From the NCBI GenBank assembly GCA_028285405.1, contig JANQPH010000026.1, forward strand, positions 1 to 64,000: a stretch of DNA of 64,000 nt, written 5' to 3'. Positions 17,259-25,834 of the stretch are shown here, in pieces. The position numbers and the translations under genes are program-made. The stretch is from Thermoleophilia bacterium. Its GTDB lineage: Bacteria > Actinomycetota > Thermoleophilia > Miltoncostaeales > Miltoncostaeaceae. Below the pieces are notes generated by a model that was not told the origin of the DNA, ran no database searches, and saw nothing but the letters and a program-made list of their open reading frames with translations. Each line of letters begins with the position of its first letter. Position 1 is the first letter of the stretch.

Positions 17259-18641
17259 ATGAGCTCCTTCCGGATGCGATTCCTCGCCGGTACCGGCGCG
17301 CTCGCGGCATCACTCGGCCTCGCTGCCGCGACTCCGCTCGCGGCGGCCGCGCCGCCGGTGGTCGACGACGACCCCCGGCTCACGCTCGCCCAGCGCGGGA
17401 CGGCGGGAGCGCTCGATCGGACGTTCAACGCCCCCCGGGGCCTCCGGATCACTCCGGCCGGAGGAGACGCCGGGGGCAACGCGGTGGACGTGGGACGCAA
17501 CGGCTCGATCGTCGCCGCCGGGAGCGGGGGCCCCGGAGGCCAGGGCGCGCTGGTGCGATACCGATCGAACGGGCGGCTCGATCGCGCGTTCAGCCGGCTC
17601 GGCATCGCGAAGCTCGGCAGTCCCACCGGGTTCATCGAGTTCAGCGGCGTCGATGTCCTGCCCGGTGGCAGGACCATCGCGAGCGGGTCCTTGATCGGAG
17701 ACGCGAGCGGAATCGTCGTCGCCCGCCACCGACCGAACGGGCAGCTCGATCGGCGCTTCGGCTTCCCCTTCGGATGGGTGTTCCATCCGATCGCGGACCC
17801 AACCGAATTCGTTCTGTCCACGGCGCAGGCCGTCCAGCCGGACGGGAAGATCCTCGTCGTCGGCAACTACGTCGCGACCGCCGAGAGCAAACTCTTCGTC
17901 GCCCGCCTCAACTCGAACGGGACCCTCGACCCGACGTTCGGCCCCCTCCGGCGCGGCTACGTCCTCACGGACTTCGGCGCCGCCGTGGCGACCGCCGAAG
18001 ACGTGGCGCTCCAGGCCAACGGGCGCATCGTCGTCACCGGCTCCTCAACTCAGGTTGCCGACCAGTCCCCCTCGGAACTCCTGATCGCGCGGTTCACGCC
18101 GAGCGGCCTCCCGGACCCGACATTCGACGGCGATGGCTCGACCACGGTCCAGATCGGCTCCAACGCCGCAGGTGGCGCCGTAGAGGTCCAGCGCGACGGC
18201 AAGATCCTGGTCGGGGGCACCGGCAACTTCGTCGACGAGGACGGCTGGGTCGTCGCCCGGTTCCTCCAGAGTGGTGTCCGCGATCTCACCTTCGGACGGC
18301 TCGGGATCACCGAGATCCCGCTCGACTTCCCGCAGGGAGGAGTCGGTCAGGTGCAGGGGCTGGCGGTTCAGCGCAGCGGTCGCATCGCGCTTGGTGGCTT
18401 CTTCGGTCCCGAGCTCGCCGTCTCGTCGCTCTACGTCGCACGGCTGCGTGCGAACGGCGCGATCGACCGCGGGTTCGGGAGGTCGAGCGGCTACACCAAG
18501 ATCACCCCGGGCTCGTTCTCGCAAGGGGGCAGTCTCGCGCTCACTCCACGTGACGACCTGATCCTGACCGGCCAGGTGAACGTCGGAGGCGTGTTCTCCT
18601 TCGTCACGGCCAAGTTCCTCGGCCGCGCCCGGCGGGCCTGA
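17259..18641 (+). CDS. Exported delta-60 repeat (beta-propeller-like) protein
   Basis: 460-residue secreted protein: signal peptide (to about residue 32) and about seven repeats of roughly 55-60 residues with the delta-60 signature, for example VQPDGKILVVGN, VQRDGKILVGGT and the L-D-x-x-F-G turns (LDRTFN, LDRRFGF, LDPTFG, PDPTFDGDG). The repeats (DUF5122) form propeller-like structures in surface or secreted proteins; no catalytic role is known. ATG 17259 gives a good signal peptide; the frame is open from 17208. The 216 bases upstream show no clear promoter or RNA feature. Confidence 0.82.
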   Translation: MSSFRMRFLAGTGALAASLGLAAATPLAAAAPPVVDDDPRLTLAQRGTAGALDRTFNAPRGLRITPAGGDAGGNAVDVGRNGSIVAAGSGGPGGQGALVRYRSNGRLDRAFSRLGIAKLGSPTGFIEFSGVDVLPGGRTIASGSLIGDASGIVVARHRPNGQLDRRFGFPFGWVFHPIADPTEFVLSTAQAVQPDGKILVVGNYVATAESKLFVARLNSNGTLDPTFGPLRRGYVLTDFGAAVATAEDVALQANGRIVVTGSSTQVADQSPSELLIARFTPSGLPDPTFDGDGSTTVQIGSNAAGGAVEVQRDGKILVGGTGNFVDEDGWVVARFLQSGVRDLTFGRLGITEIPLDFPQGGVGQVQGLAVQRSGRIALGGFFGPELAVSSLYVARLRANGAIDRGFGRSSGYTKITPGSFSQGGSLALTPRDDLILTGQVNVGGVFSFVTAKFLGRARRA

Positions 18642-18824
18642 GCTCGCCAAACGCTGGGCGCCGGTCGGCCTCGCTCAGGGTGATCTTGGCAAGCCGCCTG
18701 GTGGACTCAGCCTTTGTCTCCCTCGGGTGGCCGCCGAGGTACTGAGGCCCTGAGCGGCCTCTCCTTCCCTGAGCGGAATCTCGCTGCTTCCGCGAGATCT
18801 CTTTCCTCAACCGACTTCTGGTGA

Positions 18825-18898
18825 CGCGCGAGCCAGGACTCGAACCTGGGACCTTCGGTTTCGTAGACCGACGCTCTATCCACCTGAGCTACTCGCGC
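18825..18898 (-). tRNA. tRNA-Arg (anticodon ACG)
   Basis: Complete cloverleaf on the minus strand: acceptor GCGCGAG paired with CTCGCGC, anticodon stem TCGGT/ACCGA with loop CTACGAA (anticodon ACG), T-loop GGTTCGAGTCC, discriminator G. CCA is not encoded. Confidence 0.97.
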
Positions 18899-18940
18899 TC
18901 GACGGACGATCGTAGCAGCGAGCCGCACCCCGTCCCGAGC

Positions 18941-19525
18941 TCAGGACGCCTCTCTGTCGTCCGGGTCGGGAGCGAGCAACGACGACAGGAGGCGCGCGGC
19001 GTCGAGGGCGCCCTCGGCCATCTCGTCCTCGCGGATCGACCGCCGCAGAAGCCCGGCAACGAACACCCCCTGCCACAGCCAGGCGACCTCCTCGGGGTCG
19101 AGATCGAGATCGATCGTGCCCTGCGCCTGATTGGCGCGAATCAGTCGCACGATCACTTCGCGCACGAGCCGAAACTGCTCGAGCAGCGCATCGGTGACTT
19201 CGGCGTCGCGCTGGCCCATGGCGATGGCGCCGAGGAGCACCCGCAGGTTGGCCAGTGCGTTCGGATCCCGGAGCCCTCCCTCGACGACGTCGCCGATCTG
19301 CACGGGCCCGTCGGCCCCGCCGACGTGTCCGAGCCTGTCCTGGCGCATCTCGCGCAGAACGGCGCGCAGCATGTCCAGCTTGGACTCGAAGTGCTGGTAG
19401 AGCACCGCCTCCGAGCAGCCGGCCGCCTTGGCGATCGAGGCGGTCGACGCCCCGTCGTAGCCGGCGCGCGCGAACTCGCCCTGCGCTGCGGCGAGGATCG
19501 CCGCCCGCCGAGCTGGCGCGCTCAT
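18941..19525 (-). CDS. TetR-family regulator
   Basis: 194-residue regulator with an N-terminal TetR HTH (AAQGEFARAGYDGASTASIA, then CSEAVLYQHFESK) and a helical ligand domain. The frame stays open much further; an ATG at 19699 has a good AAGGA seven bases before it but would add a 58-residue low-complexity tail, so the ATG at 19525 next to the HTH is given with moderate certainty. Divergent from an ABC exporter with a palindromic operator between them. Confidence 0.82.
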   Translation of the reverse strand: MSAPARRAAILAAAQGEFARAGYDGASTASIAKAAGCSEAVLYQHFESKLDMLRAVLREMRQDRLGHVGGADGPVQIGDVVEGGLRDPNALANLRVLLGAIAMGQRDAEVTDALLEQFRLVREVIVRLIRANQAQGTIDLDLDPEEVAWLWQGVFVAGLLRRSIREDEMAEGALDAARLLSSLLAPDPDDREAS

Positions 19526-19717
19526 TCGCTGACGCCGGCGACCCCCACCGGGGACGGCGCCGGGCGCGCCTGCGTCCTCCGGTTCCGTCGGAGTGTCGTC
19601 GTGAGCGTCCAGATGAACAGTCTGGCACCCGCCTCGGGGCGCGACAAACGAGCGTTTGCTCGTGAGCCGCCCAGTACCCGAGATCCAGAACGCGATCATC
19701 AGGCCGTCCTTCTTGAT

Positions 19718-19737
19718 TAGTAAGTGATCGCTTACTA
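19718..19737. promoter_or_regulatory. TetR operator
   Basis: Inverted repeat TAGTAAG-TGATCG-CTTACTA with perfect 7-bp arms in the gap between the TetR gene and the ABC exporter, 42 bases before the exporter ATG. Typical size and position for a TetR operator controlling both directions. Confidence 0.75.
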
Positions 19738-19779
19738 GTTTCCGCGGCGGTTGGATCGACCGCGACAGCCTGGAGACAG

Positions 19780-20541
19780 ATGAGTACTCCGAACCGCCGC
19801 ACACACTCCGCTTCCGGGCAGGACGCGCCCGCGATCCGGATGCGTGGACTGCATGTGGTTCGCGGCGGGAACGTCGTCATCCACGACATGGACCTCGACA
19901 TCGCCGCCGGACGCGTGACCGGCCTGTTCGGCCCGAGCGGGTGCGGCAAGACCACGCTCATGCGATCGATCGTCGGCTCGCAGCGCGAGGTCACCGGCGA
20001 GATCACGGTGCTCGGCCGGCGCGCCGGCGCCGCGAGCCTTCGCTCCGAGGTCGGCTACGTGACGCAGGCGCCGTCGGTCTACACGGACCTGACCGCGCGC
20101 GAGAACCTCGGGTACTTCGCGCGGGTGGTGGGCGTTCCCGCAACACGCGTGCAGGAGGTCATCTCGACGGTCGGCCTCGGTGAGCACGCGGATCGCCCCA
20201 CGCAGCATCTGTCCGGAGGCCAGCGCGCCCGGGTCTCGCTCGGGGTGGCGCTGCTCGGCACCCCACGGCTGCTCGTCCTGGACGAGCCCACGGTCGGCCT
20301 CGATCCGCTGATCCGCCAGGAGCTCTGGGCAGAGTTCCATCGGCTCGCGAGCGAGGGGGTGACGCTGCTCGTCTCGAGCCACGTGATGGACGAGGCAGCA
20401 CAGTGCGACGACCTGCTCCTCCTGCGCGACGGGCGGGTGGTGAGCCAGTCGAGCCCGGCGCAGCTGCTGGCGCAGACCGGCGCCGCCGACATGTCCGACG
20501 CGTTCCTTCGCATCATCGAGCGCGACGAGGTGGCCGCATGA
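19780..20541 (+). CDS. ABC exporter ATP-binding protein
   Basis: 253-residue ATPase with Walker A GPSGCGKTT (about residues 50-58), Q-loop VTQAP, signature LSGGQRARVS, Walker B LLVLDEPTVGLDP and the SSHVMDEA switch His. ABC-2-type drug or heme exporters of this class pair with one permease. GGAG precedes the ATG by four bases. The next gene starts within its stop (ATGA). Regulated in all likelihood by the divergent TetR. Confidence 0.9.
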   Translation: MSTPNRRTHSASGQDAPAIRMRGLHVVRGGNVVIHDMDLDIAAGRVTGLFGPSGCGKTTLMRSIVGSQREVTGEITVLGRRAGAASLRSEVGYVTQAPSVYTDLTARENLGYFARVVGVPATRVQEVISTVGLGEHADRPTQHLSGGQRARVSLGVALLGTPRLLVLDEPTVGLDPLIRQELWAEFHRLASEGVTLLVSSHVMDEAAQCDDLLLLRDGRVVSQSSPAQLLAQTGAADMSDAFLRIIERDEVAA

Positions 20542-21275
20542 GCCTTCGGATCACCATCGCCACGGCCGGGCGCGTGCTGCGCCAGCTGCTTCGAGACCCC
20601 AGGACGCTCGTGCTGATGCTCGCGGTGCCCCCGATCCTGCTCGCGCTGCTCTGGGGCATGTACTTCGACAACGAGGCGATCTTCGACCAGATCGGCGCGC
20701 CGCTGCTCGGCCTCTTCCCGCTCATCACGATGTTCCTCGTCACGAGCATCGCGATGCTGCGAGAGCGCACGAGCGGCACGCTCGAGCGACTCTTGTCCCT
20801 CCCCACGGCCAAGCTCGATCTGCTCCTGGGCTACGCGATCGCCTTCGGTGTCCTCGCCGTGGTGCAGATCGCGATCACCTCGCTCATCGCGTTCGGCCCG
20901 CTCGGTCTGGACAGCGAACGCTCCGTCGTCATCGTCGCCGCGGTGGCGCTCGGCAACGCCCTCCTCGGTGTGGCGTTCGGTCTGTTCGTCTCGGCCTTCG
21001 CCCGAACGGAGTTCCAAGCGGTGCAGTTCATGCCGGCGTTCGTCATGCCACAGCTCCTGCTGTCGGGCCTGTTCGTGCCACGCGATCAGATGGCCAGCGT
21101 GCTCGAGTGGGCCTCGTACGCCATGCCGATGACCTATGCCTACGAGGCACTCGACCAGGTCGTCTCGCCGGGCAGCCTCGGGACGGAGTTCGTCGTGAGC
21201 ATCACCGTGACGGTTGGCGCCACCCTTCTCGCGCTCGTGCTCGGCGCCGCAACGCTCCAGCGCCGCACGGCCTGA
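20538..21275 (+). CDS. ABC-2 type permease
   Basis: 245-residue permease with six predicted helices and the ABC-2 membrane family layout (MLRERTSGTLERLLSLPT after the second helix, MPQLLLSGLFVPRDQM in the fifth-sixth region). Overlaps the ATPase stop by four bases (ATGA), so both subunits are translated together. The substrate is not predictable; a TetR-linked drug efflux role is inferred. Confidence 0.88.
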   Translation: MSLRITIATAGRVLRQLLRDPRTLVLMLAVPPILLALLWGMYFDNEAIFDQIGAPLLGLFPLITMFLVTSIAMLRERTSGTLERLLSLPTAKLDLLLGYAIAFGVLAVVQIAITSLIAFGPLGLDSERSVVIVAAVALGNALLGVAFGLFVSAFARTEFQAVQFMPAFVMPQLLLSGLFVPRDQMASVLEWASYAMPMTYAYEALDQVVSPGSLGTEFVVSITVTVGATLLALVLGAATLQRRTA

Positions 21276-21360
21276 GCCGGAGGCCGTCGGCGGCCACTCC
21301 CTCCCGCGCGGACCATAGGATGGTGCCGCGAGACTCCGGGCAATCTGGGATCGGACGGGC

Positions 21361-22908
21361 ATGGGAGATCTGGACGAGGGGCTGCTCGAGCACGCCGAGC
21401 GCCCCGTCAGCCGGCGCACGTTCATCATGGGCGCGGGAGCAGCGACGGCGGGGTTGGCCTTCCCGTCGCTGAGCCTGGCCCAGGGCAAGCGCGCCTCCCC
21501 CACGGCCCAGCAGATCCGCCAGCTGCGAGCGGCGACCAAAGGCGCCGTCCTCACGCGCGGAAGCAACGGCTTCAACGTCGCCTCCCAGCCCTACGACACC
21601 CGCTTCGACGGCATCCGGCCGCTCGCGGTGCTGCTCGCCCGCAACGCCGGCGACGTGCAAGCGGCGGTCAAGTGGGCCGCCCAGAACAACATCGCGATCA
21701 CCACCCGCTCGGGCGGACACAGCTATGCGGGCTACTGCACGGTCCAGAACGGGCTGATCGTCAACGTCCGCAACCTGAAGTCGGTCACCCCGAACCCGCG
21801 GGGCCGCACTGCCCGGATCGGGTCGGGCACCCAGCTGATCGACTTCTACGCCGCCCTGGCCCGGCGCGGGCTCACCATCCCCGGCGGATCGTGTCCGTCG
21901 GTGGGGATCGCCGGCCTGACGATGGGAGGCGGCATCGGGCTCGCCGGTCGCCGCTGGGGCACGACCTCCGACAACGTCATCTCCGCCCAGATCGTCACCG
22001 CCGACGGGCGCCTCCGGAACGTCAGCGCCACGAAGGACGAGCCCCTCTACTGGGCGCTACGCGGAGGCGGAGGCGGCAACTTCGGCATCGTCACGAGCTT
22101 CCGGTTCCGGGCCTACCCGGTCAGGAGCGCGTCGTGGTTCATCGCCGAGTTCCCGTGGTCGGAGGCCGCCGACGTCGTCAACCGCTGGCAGCGCTGGGCG
22201 CCCAACACGACCAAGCTGCTCGACACCATCTGCACGCTCGGCACCGGCATCGGCACGCCGACCTGCACCGTGATCGGCCAGTACTTCGGCTCGGCGGCGG
22301 CCCTTCGCCGCGTCCTCAGAGGCCTGACATCGGTGGTCGAGCCGTCGTCGCTCAGCGTCGGGACGTCCGGCTATCTGGATCTGATGAAGCGCTGGGCCGG
22401 ATGCGCCGAGCTCTCCCTGGCTCAGTGCCATCTGCGAGGCGCGAGCCCCGGCGGGACCCTCCCCCGCGACACGTTCGCGGGGAAGTCGGACTACGTCGCC
22501 AAGCCGATGTCGCGGCGCGGCATCAACACGATGATCTCCTGGATCAACCGTCGCCAGCGCCAGTCGACGGGCTCGGGTGCGCTCGTGATGGACAGCTATG
22601 GCGGCGCGCTGAACGAGCCCTCGCCCACCGCCACGGCGTTCGTCCACCGCGACAACCTCTTCGCGATCCAGTACCTGTCGTACTGGGGCGCGCCGGGCAA
22701 CGCCTCGCAGAGCATCTCCTGGATCAGGGGCGTGCACCGAGCGATGCGCCCGTATGTCTCGGGGTTCGCGTACCAGAACTACATCGACGCCGATCTGAAG
22801 AACTGGCAGCGGGCGTACTACGGCAGGAACTTCCAGCGCCTGAAGGACGTCAAGAAGCAGTACGACCCGGACGACCTGTTCCGGTTCGCCCAGAGCATCC
22901 CGGTCTAG
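21361..22908 (+). CDS. Tat-exported FAD-linked oxidase (berberine-bridge-enzyme type)
   Basis: 515-residue oxidase of the VAO/BBE family. The twin-arginine signal is SRRTFIMGAG (residues 17-26). Covalent FAD attachment should be double: His120 in RSGGHSYAGY and Cys178 in GGSCPSVGIAG. The FAD_binding_4 domain is followed by substrate-domain segments and the C-terminal BBE motif (YQNYID, then YYGRNFQRLKDVKKQYDP near the end). Such enzymes oxidise sugars or secondary metabolites with O2, acting after export in folded form. Convergent with the TetR gene downstream. Confidence 0.88.
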   Translation: MGDLDEGLLEHAERPVSRRTFIMGAGAATAGLAFPSLSLAQGKRASPTAQQIRQLRAATKGAVLTRGSNGFNVASQPYDTRFDGIRPLAVLLARNAGDVQAAVKWAAQNNIAITTRSGGHSYAGYCTVQNGLIVNVRNLKSVTPNPRGRTARIGSGTQLIDFYAALARRGLTIPGGSCPSVGIAGLTMGGGIGLAGRRWGTTSDNVISAQIVTADGRLRNVSATKDEPLYWALRGGGGGNFGIVTSFRFRAYPVRSASWFIAEFPWSEAADVVNRWQRWAPNTTKLLDTICTLGTGIGTPTCTVIGQYFGSAAALRRVLRGLTSVVEPSSLSVGTSGYLDLMKRWAGCAELSLAQCHLRGASPGGTLPRDTFAGKSDYVAKPMSRRGINTMISWINRRQRQSTGSGALVMDSYGGALNEPSPTATAFVHRDNLFAIQYLSYWGAPGNASQSISWIRGVHRAMRPYVSGFAYQNYIDADLKNWQRAYYGRNFQRLKDVKKQYDPDDLFRFAQSIPV

Positions 22909-22956
22909 CCGGCGCCGGGGAGGACGGCCGGCGCGCCAGCCGCGACGTGGCCCACG

Positions 22957-23592
22957 TCACGACGACCGATGAGCCTTCAGCGCTCTGGTGAAGCGGTGGC
23001 GACCCGCCGCAACGAGGTTGGGGAGCAGCAGGGCGAGGTGATGCTCGATCCCGCGTAGCTGGTCCTCCCAGCCGATGTCCCGGCGCAGCTCCATCTCGCT
23101 CAGGTAGTCCATCCAGTAGCGGCTCAGCACCCAGAGCGAGCGGCCGAGCACGTCCAAATCGACCTCCATGTCCTTTCGAAAGAGCCCGGCCCGGTCGATC
23201 CGCTCGAGCAGGCCGCGGAGCGCCGCGTAGTCGTCGACCAGGACCCGATGGGGCGACTGGTGATCGGGGCCGGGCTCGATCTGCGCGTCGTCGCGCAGCA
23301 GGAACAGGTACCTGGCCGTCAGCTCCATCGCCAGGCTGAGGTGCTCGACGTAGTCGTCCTCGACCTCGCCCGGACGATCACCGACCCGCCGTTCGGCGAT
23401 GCGTTCGGCGACCTCCTCCTGCAGGCGCGTGACCAGGTCGCGCTTGGTGGGGAAGTGATACGTGAGGTTGCCCTGCGAGATCCCGACCGACGCGGCGATC
23501 TCGGTGAGGGTCGTGCTGGCGTAGCCCTTCTCGTTGAACCGGCGCCGAGCCGCCTCGAGGATCCGTTCGGCGGTCGTCGGTTGGCGCCCCAT
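22957..23592 (-). CDS. TetR-family regulator
   Basis: 211-residue regulator: TetR HTH (RILEAARRRFNEKGYASTTL, then GISQGNLTYHFPTK) and a helical C-terminal domain with aromatic residues (SRYWMDYLSEMEL). Divergent from the SnoaL-like gene; the two palindromes in the gap are its probable operators. Inducer unknown. Confidence 0.88.
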   Translation of the reverse strand: MGRQPTTAERILEAARRRFNEKGYASTTLTEIAASVGISQGNLTYHFPTKRDLVTRLQEEVAERIAERRVGDRPGEVEDDYVEHLSLAMELTARYLFLLRDDAQIEPGPDHQSPHRVLVDDYAALRGLLERIDRAGLFRKDMEVDLDVLGRSLWVLSRYWMDYLSEMELRRDIGWEDQLRGIEHHLALLLPNLVAAGRHRFTRALKAHRSS

Positions 23593-23625
23593 CGGCCCAG
23601 GTTAGCGCACCAGCCGAGCCGTTCC

Positions 23626-23670
23626 TTGACATTATAGGTTCGTAAACCTAGATTAGGTTTCATAACCTAA
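23626..23670 (+). promoter_or_regulatory. Promoter with twin TetR operators
   Basis: TTGACA (23626-23631) and TAGATT (23649-23654) with 17-base spacing. Two palindromes share the half-site: TAGGTT-CGTA-AACCTA (23635-23650) fills the spacer, and TTAGGTT-TCAT-AACCTAA (23653-23670) lies over the -10 and start site. Centres are 19 bp apart, so two dimers could bind next to each other. Confidence 0.8.
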
Positions 23671-23694
23671 TCACCCACCCCTCGGGAGTGTGCG

Positions 23695-24174
23695 ATGGCT
23701 CCGAACACCGTTTCGATCGACTCCTTCGCGAAGGACCACTGGTCCGATGCCGAGCGGCGCAACGCGGAGTTGATCGCCGACTTCGTCGGACTCCTGATGA
23801 ACGCCCACGACTTCGAGGCCATCCGCGAGCGCTATCCGAGCAGCTCCTATGTGCAGCACAGTCGGGGCATCCCCGACGGCATCGAGGGACTGGCCGGCTA
23901 TCTCGAGAGCCTCACGCGGCGGTACCCCGAGTACCAGTACGACGTGAAGCACGTCCACGTCGACGGCGACGTCGTCACGTTCCACTCCCACGCGACCCTG
24001 AAGGCGAAGGACCGCGGCAACGACCGCAAGGGCTTCAACATCATCGACACGTGGCGGGTCGTCGACGGGCAGATCACCGAGCACTGGGACGCGATCCAGC
24101 CCCTCAGCGGGTCCATGCGCCTTCTCGCCCTCGCCGTCGGTGGCCGCGTACGGAACACCAACGGGGTCTTCTGA
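23695..24174 (+). CDS. SnoaL-like/NTF2-fold protein
   Basis: 159-residue protein of the SnoaL-like NTF2 superfamily: RNAELIADFVGLL at the N-terminus, a SSYVQHSRGIPDG segment, RYPEYQYDVKHVHVDGD and HWDAIQPL near the C-terminus. Such proteins act as small cyclases, isomerases or ligand-binding proteins. GGGAG precedes the ATG by seven bases. As the only gene divergent from the TetR and behind the twin operators, it is probably induced by a small molecule that it binds or converts. Confidence 0.78.
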   Translation: MAPNTVSIDSFAKDHWSDAERRNAELIADFVGLLMNAHDFEAIRERYPSSSYVQHSRGIPDGIEGLAGYLESLTRRYPEYQYDVKHVHVDGDVVTFHSHATLKAKDRGNDRKGFNIIDTWRVVDGQITEHWDAIQPLSGSMRLLALAVGGRVRNTNGVF

Positions 24175-24218
24175 GAGACGCCATCGCGGCCGCCGGGAAC
24201 AGCCGCGCGGACGGTGAG

Positions 24219-24307
24219 CGGAGAGGGAGGGATTCGAACCCTCGAAGCGAGGTTAGTCGCTTAACCGCTTAGCAGGCGGCTGCCTTCGGCCGCTCGGCCA
24301 CCTCTCC
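24219..24307 (-). tRNA. tRNA-Ser (anticodon GCT)
   Basis: Minus-strand class II tRNA: acceptor GGAGAGG/CCTCTCC, D-arm GCCGAGCGGCC, anticodon loop CTGCTAA (GCT), long variable arm and T-loop GGTTCGAATCC; discriminator G, no encoded CCA. Confidence 0.97.
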
Positions 24308-24352
24308 GAGAGCCGCCATAGTAGTCGAGGTCACCACGAACGGAGGATCGAG

Positions 24353-24757
24353 ATGGCTGGCGATTTCCCGACGGACGAGATGGCCCTGACGCACATCCGG
24401 GTGGTCTCGGACGTCGACCGGGCCAAGCGCTTCTACGTCGAGGTCCTCGGGGCCGAGCTCTTCCGCGAGTACGGCGGCACGTCGGTGGTGCTCGAGTTCC
24501 TCGGCAACTGGATCCTGCTCGTCACCGGAGGCGGCCCCACCGAGGACAAGCCGACGGTCACCCTCGCCGAGCCGGACGACCCGGACCGGGTCAGCTCCGC
24601 GTGGACGATCCGCGTTCCCGACTGCCGAGCGGCATACGCGACGCTGCGCGACCGGGGTGCGGTGTTCCTGACCGAGCCCGTCGACCACGGGGTCGAGGTG
24701 CGGGCCTTCCTCCGCGATCCGGACGGGCACCTGATCGAGCTGAGCGAGGCGACCTGA
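24353..24757 (+). CDS. VOC-family (glyoxalase-like) protein
   Basis: 134-residue single-domain protein of the vicinal-oxygen-chelate superfamily: ALTHIRVVSDVDRAKRFYVE at the start, GGTSVVLEFLGN in the middle and FLRDPDGHLIELSEA at the end; His13 and Glu in LIEL are candidate metal ligands. Substrate unknown. No operon partner; follows the tRNA-Ser(GCT) and is convergent with the gene below. Confidence 0.82.
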   Translation: MAGDFPTDEMALTHIRVVSDVDRAKRFYVEVLGAELFREYGGTSVVLEFLGNWILLVTGGGPTEDKPTVTLAEPDDPDRVSSAWTIRVPDCRAAYATLRDRGAVFLTEPVDHGVEVRAFLRDPDGHLIELSEAT

Positions 24758-24784
24758 GTCATCGCCCCGGCGCCGGCCGCGCGG

Positions 24785-25501
24785 TCAGGTGGCGAACAGG
24801 CCCGAGCCGAACACGATCACGATGACGAAGATGAGGACGAACAGGACCGCAACGCCCGTGAACACGATGGTTCGGGACGTTGCCCTGCGCTTGGCGCGCT
24901 TCGTCTCGAGGGCGACGAGCTGCTCGTCCCACGCGCGCCCGCCGTCCTCGCCGCGATAGCGCACCTCGTCGGCCCGCTCCTCGTCGTAGGACTCGACCAG
25001 GCGGGCGCCGAACGCCGCGAGGTGGTCGACGAACGACCGGAACTCCTCCACCGACTTCTCCGGCGTCGATGAGCCCGTGAAGAGGCCGAACCGGCCGGCG
25101 AGCTCTCGTCGCTCCACGGAGACGGGCGGAAAGCCGTGCGGCCACGACTCGGCCAGCCAGCGACGGGTCTCGTCCTCGAGGGCGTTCCGGATCGCTTGCT
25201 CGGGCCAGCCGTAGACGACGAAGAGCTCGTCGAACTCCGGGTCGCCCGTCAAGACCTCGGGCAGCGCCAGCGACGTCCGCTTGCGGTTGTCGATCTCGGT
25301 GGTGATCACCCGTCCGCCGAGGTCGACCGCGACGCGGGTTCCCCGCAGCACCTTCGTGCCCTGACCGATCGAGGCGGTGTACGGCTCGAACCGGACCCGC
25401 TGGCCGCCCAGCTCACCGACCGCGACGTCCGCCTGCGTCCATGACAGCGGGGCGGCGACCGCCTCGTAGTACTCGGCCAGAACCTCTTCCCGCGATGCCA
25501 T
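24785..25501 (-). CDS. Tail-anchored membrane protein of unknown function
   Basis: 238-residue protein: about 205 soluble residues rich in charged and aromatic positions, a basic stretch (ALETKRAKRRATSRT) and one C-terminal helix (VFTGVAVLFVLIFVIVIVF) leaving four residues outside. The ATG is preceded by GGAGGGG. No family recognised. It immediately precedes (divergently) the tRNA-Ser(TGA) that borders the island. Confidence 0.65.
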   Translation of the reverse strand: MASREEVLAEYYEAVAAPLSWTQADVAVGELGGQRVRFEPYTASIGQGTKVLRGTRVAVDLGGRVITTEIDNRKRTSLALPEVLTGDPEFDELFVVYGWPEQAIRNALEDETRRWLAESWPHGFPPVSVERRELAGRFGLFTGSSTPEKSVEEFRSFVDHLAAFGARLVESYDEERADEVRYRGEDGGRAWDEQLVALETKRAKRRATSRTIVFTGVAVLFVLIFVIVIVFGSGLFAT

Positions 25502-25619
25502 CGCACCCCTCCGTGGGCCGCATGAGGCGTCCGCTTGCTGTGCAACCTACATCGGCGGGCCCGGCGACCGGGGTCCCCCGCTTGGCGAGCGCGCTCGGCT
25601 CTGGCAGCGTGTCGCGGTT

Positions 25620-25706
25620 GGAGGGGTGGCAGAGCGGACGAATGCAGCGGTCTTGAAAACCGCCGTCCGGGCAACCGGACCGGGGGTTCGAATCCCTCCC
25701 CCTCCG
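25620..25706 (+). tRNA. tRNA-Ser (anticodon TGA), integration site
   Basis: Plus-strand class II tRNA: acceptor GGAGGGG/CCCCTCC, anticodon stem-loop GCGGT-CTTGAAA-ACCGC (TGA), variable arm GTCCGGGCAACCGGAC and T-loop GGTTCGAATCC, discriminator G. Bases 25658-25706 recur exactly at 29860-29908. Confidence 0.97.
25658..25706 (+). repeat. Direct repeat, left copy (attL within tRNA-Ser)
   Basis: 49-bp perfect direct repeat running from the anticodon-stem 3' side to the discriminator base of the intact tRNA. This is the usual core for integrases that use tRNA 3' ends. Confidence 0.9.
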
Positions 25707-25834
25707 TCTTCTCCAAGGCCTCTTCGACGACAAGCAAGGCTCTCTGCTCAAGTCCACCCGAGACCGACACGGACAAGTGACCCACCTGATGCCGCATCCG
25801 ATGTCGAAGCAAAGGACGCTGCTGAGGTCATGCC

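Noticed and set aside
18707-18928. 73-codon frame containing VAQVDRASVYETEGPRFESW
   Set aside because: This is the translated tRNA-Arg gene, a well-known false protein.
22944-22958. GACGTGG-C-CCACGTC palindrome as terminator between convergent genes
   Set aside because: Short stem with a one-base centre and overlap with the TetR stop; too weak to list as a feature.
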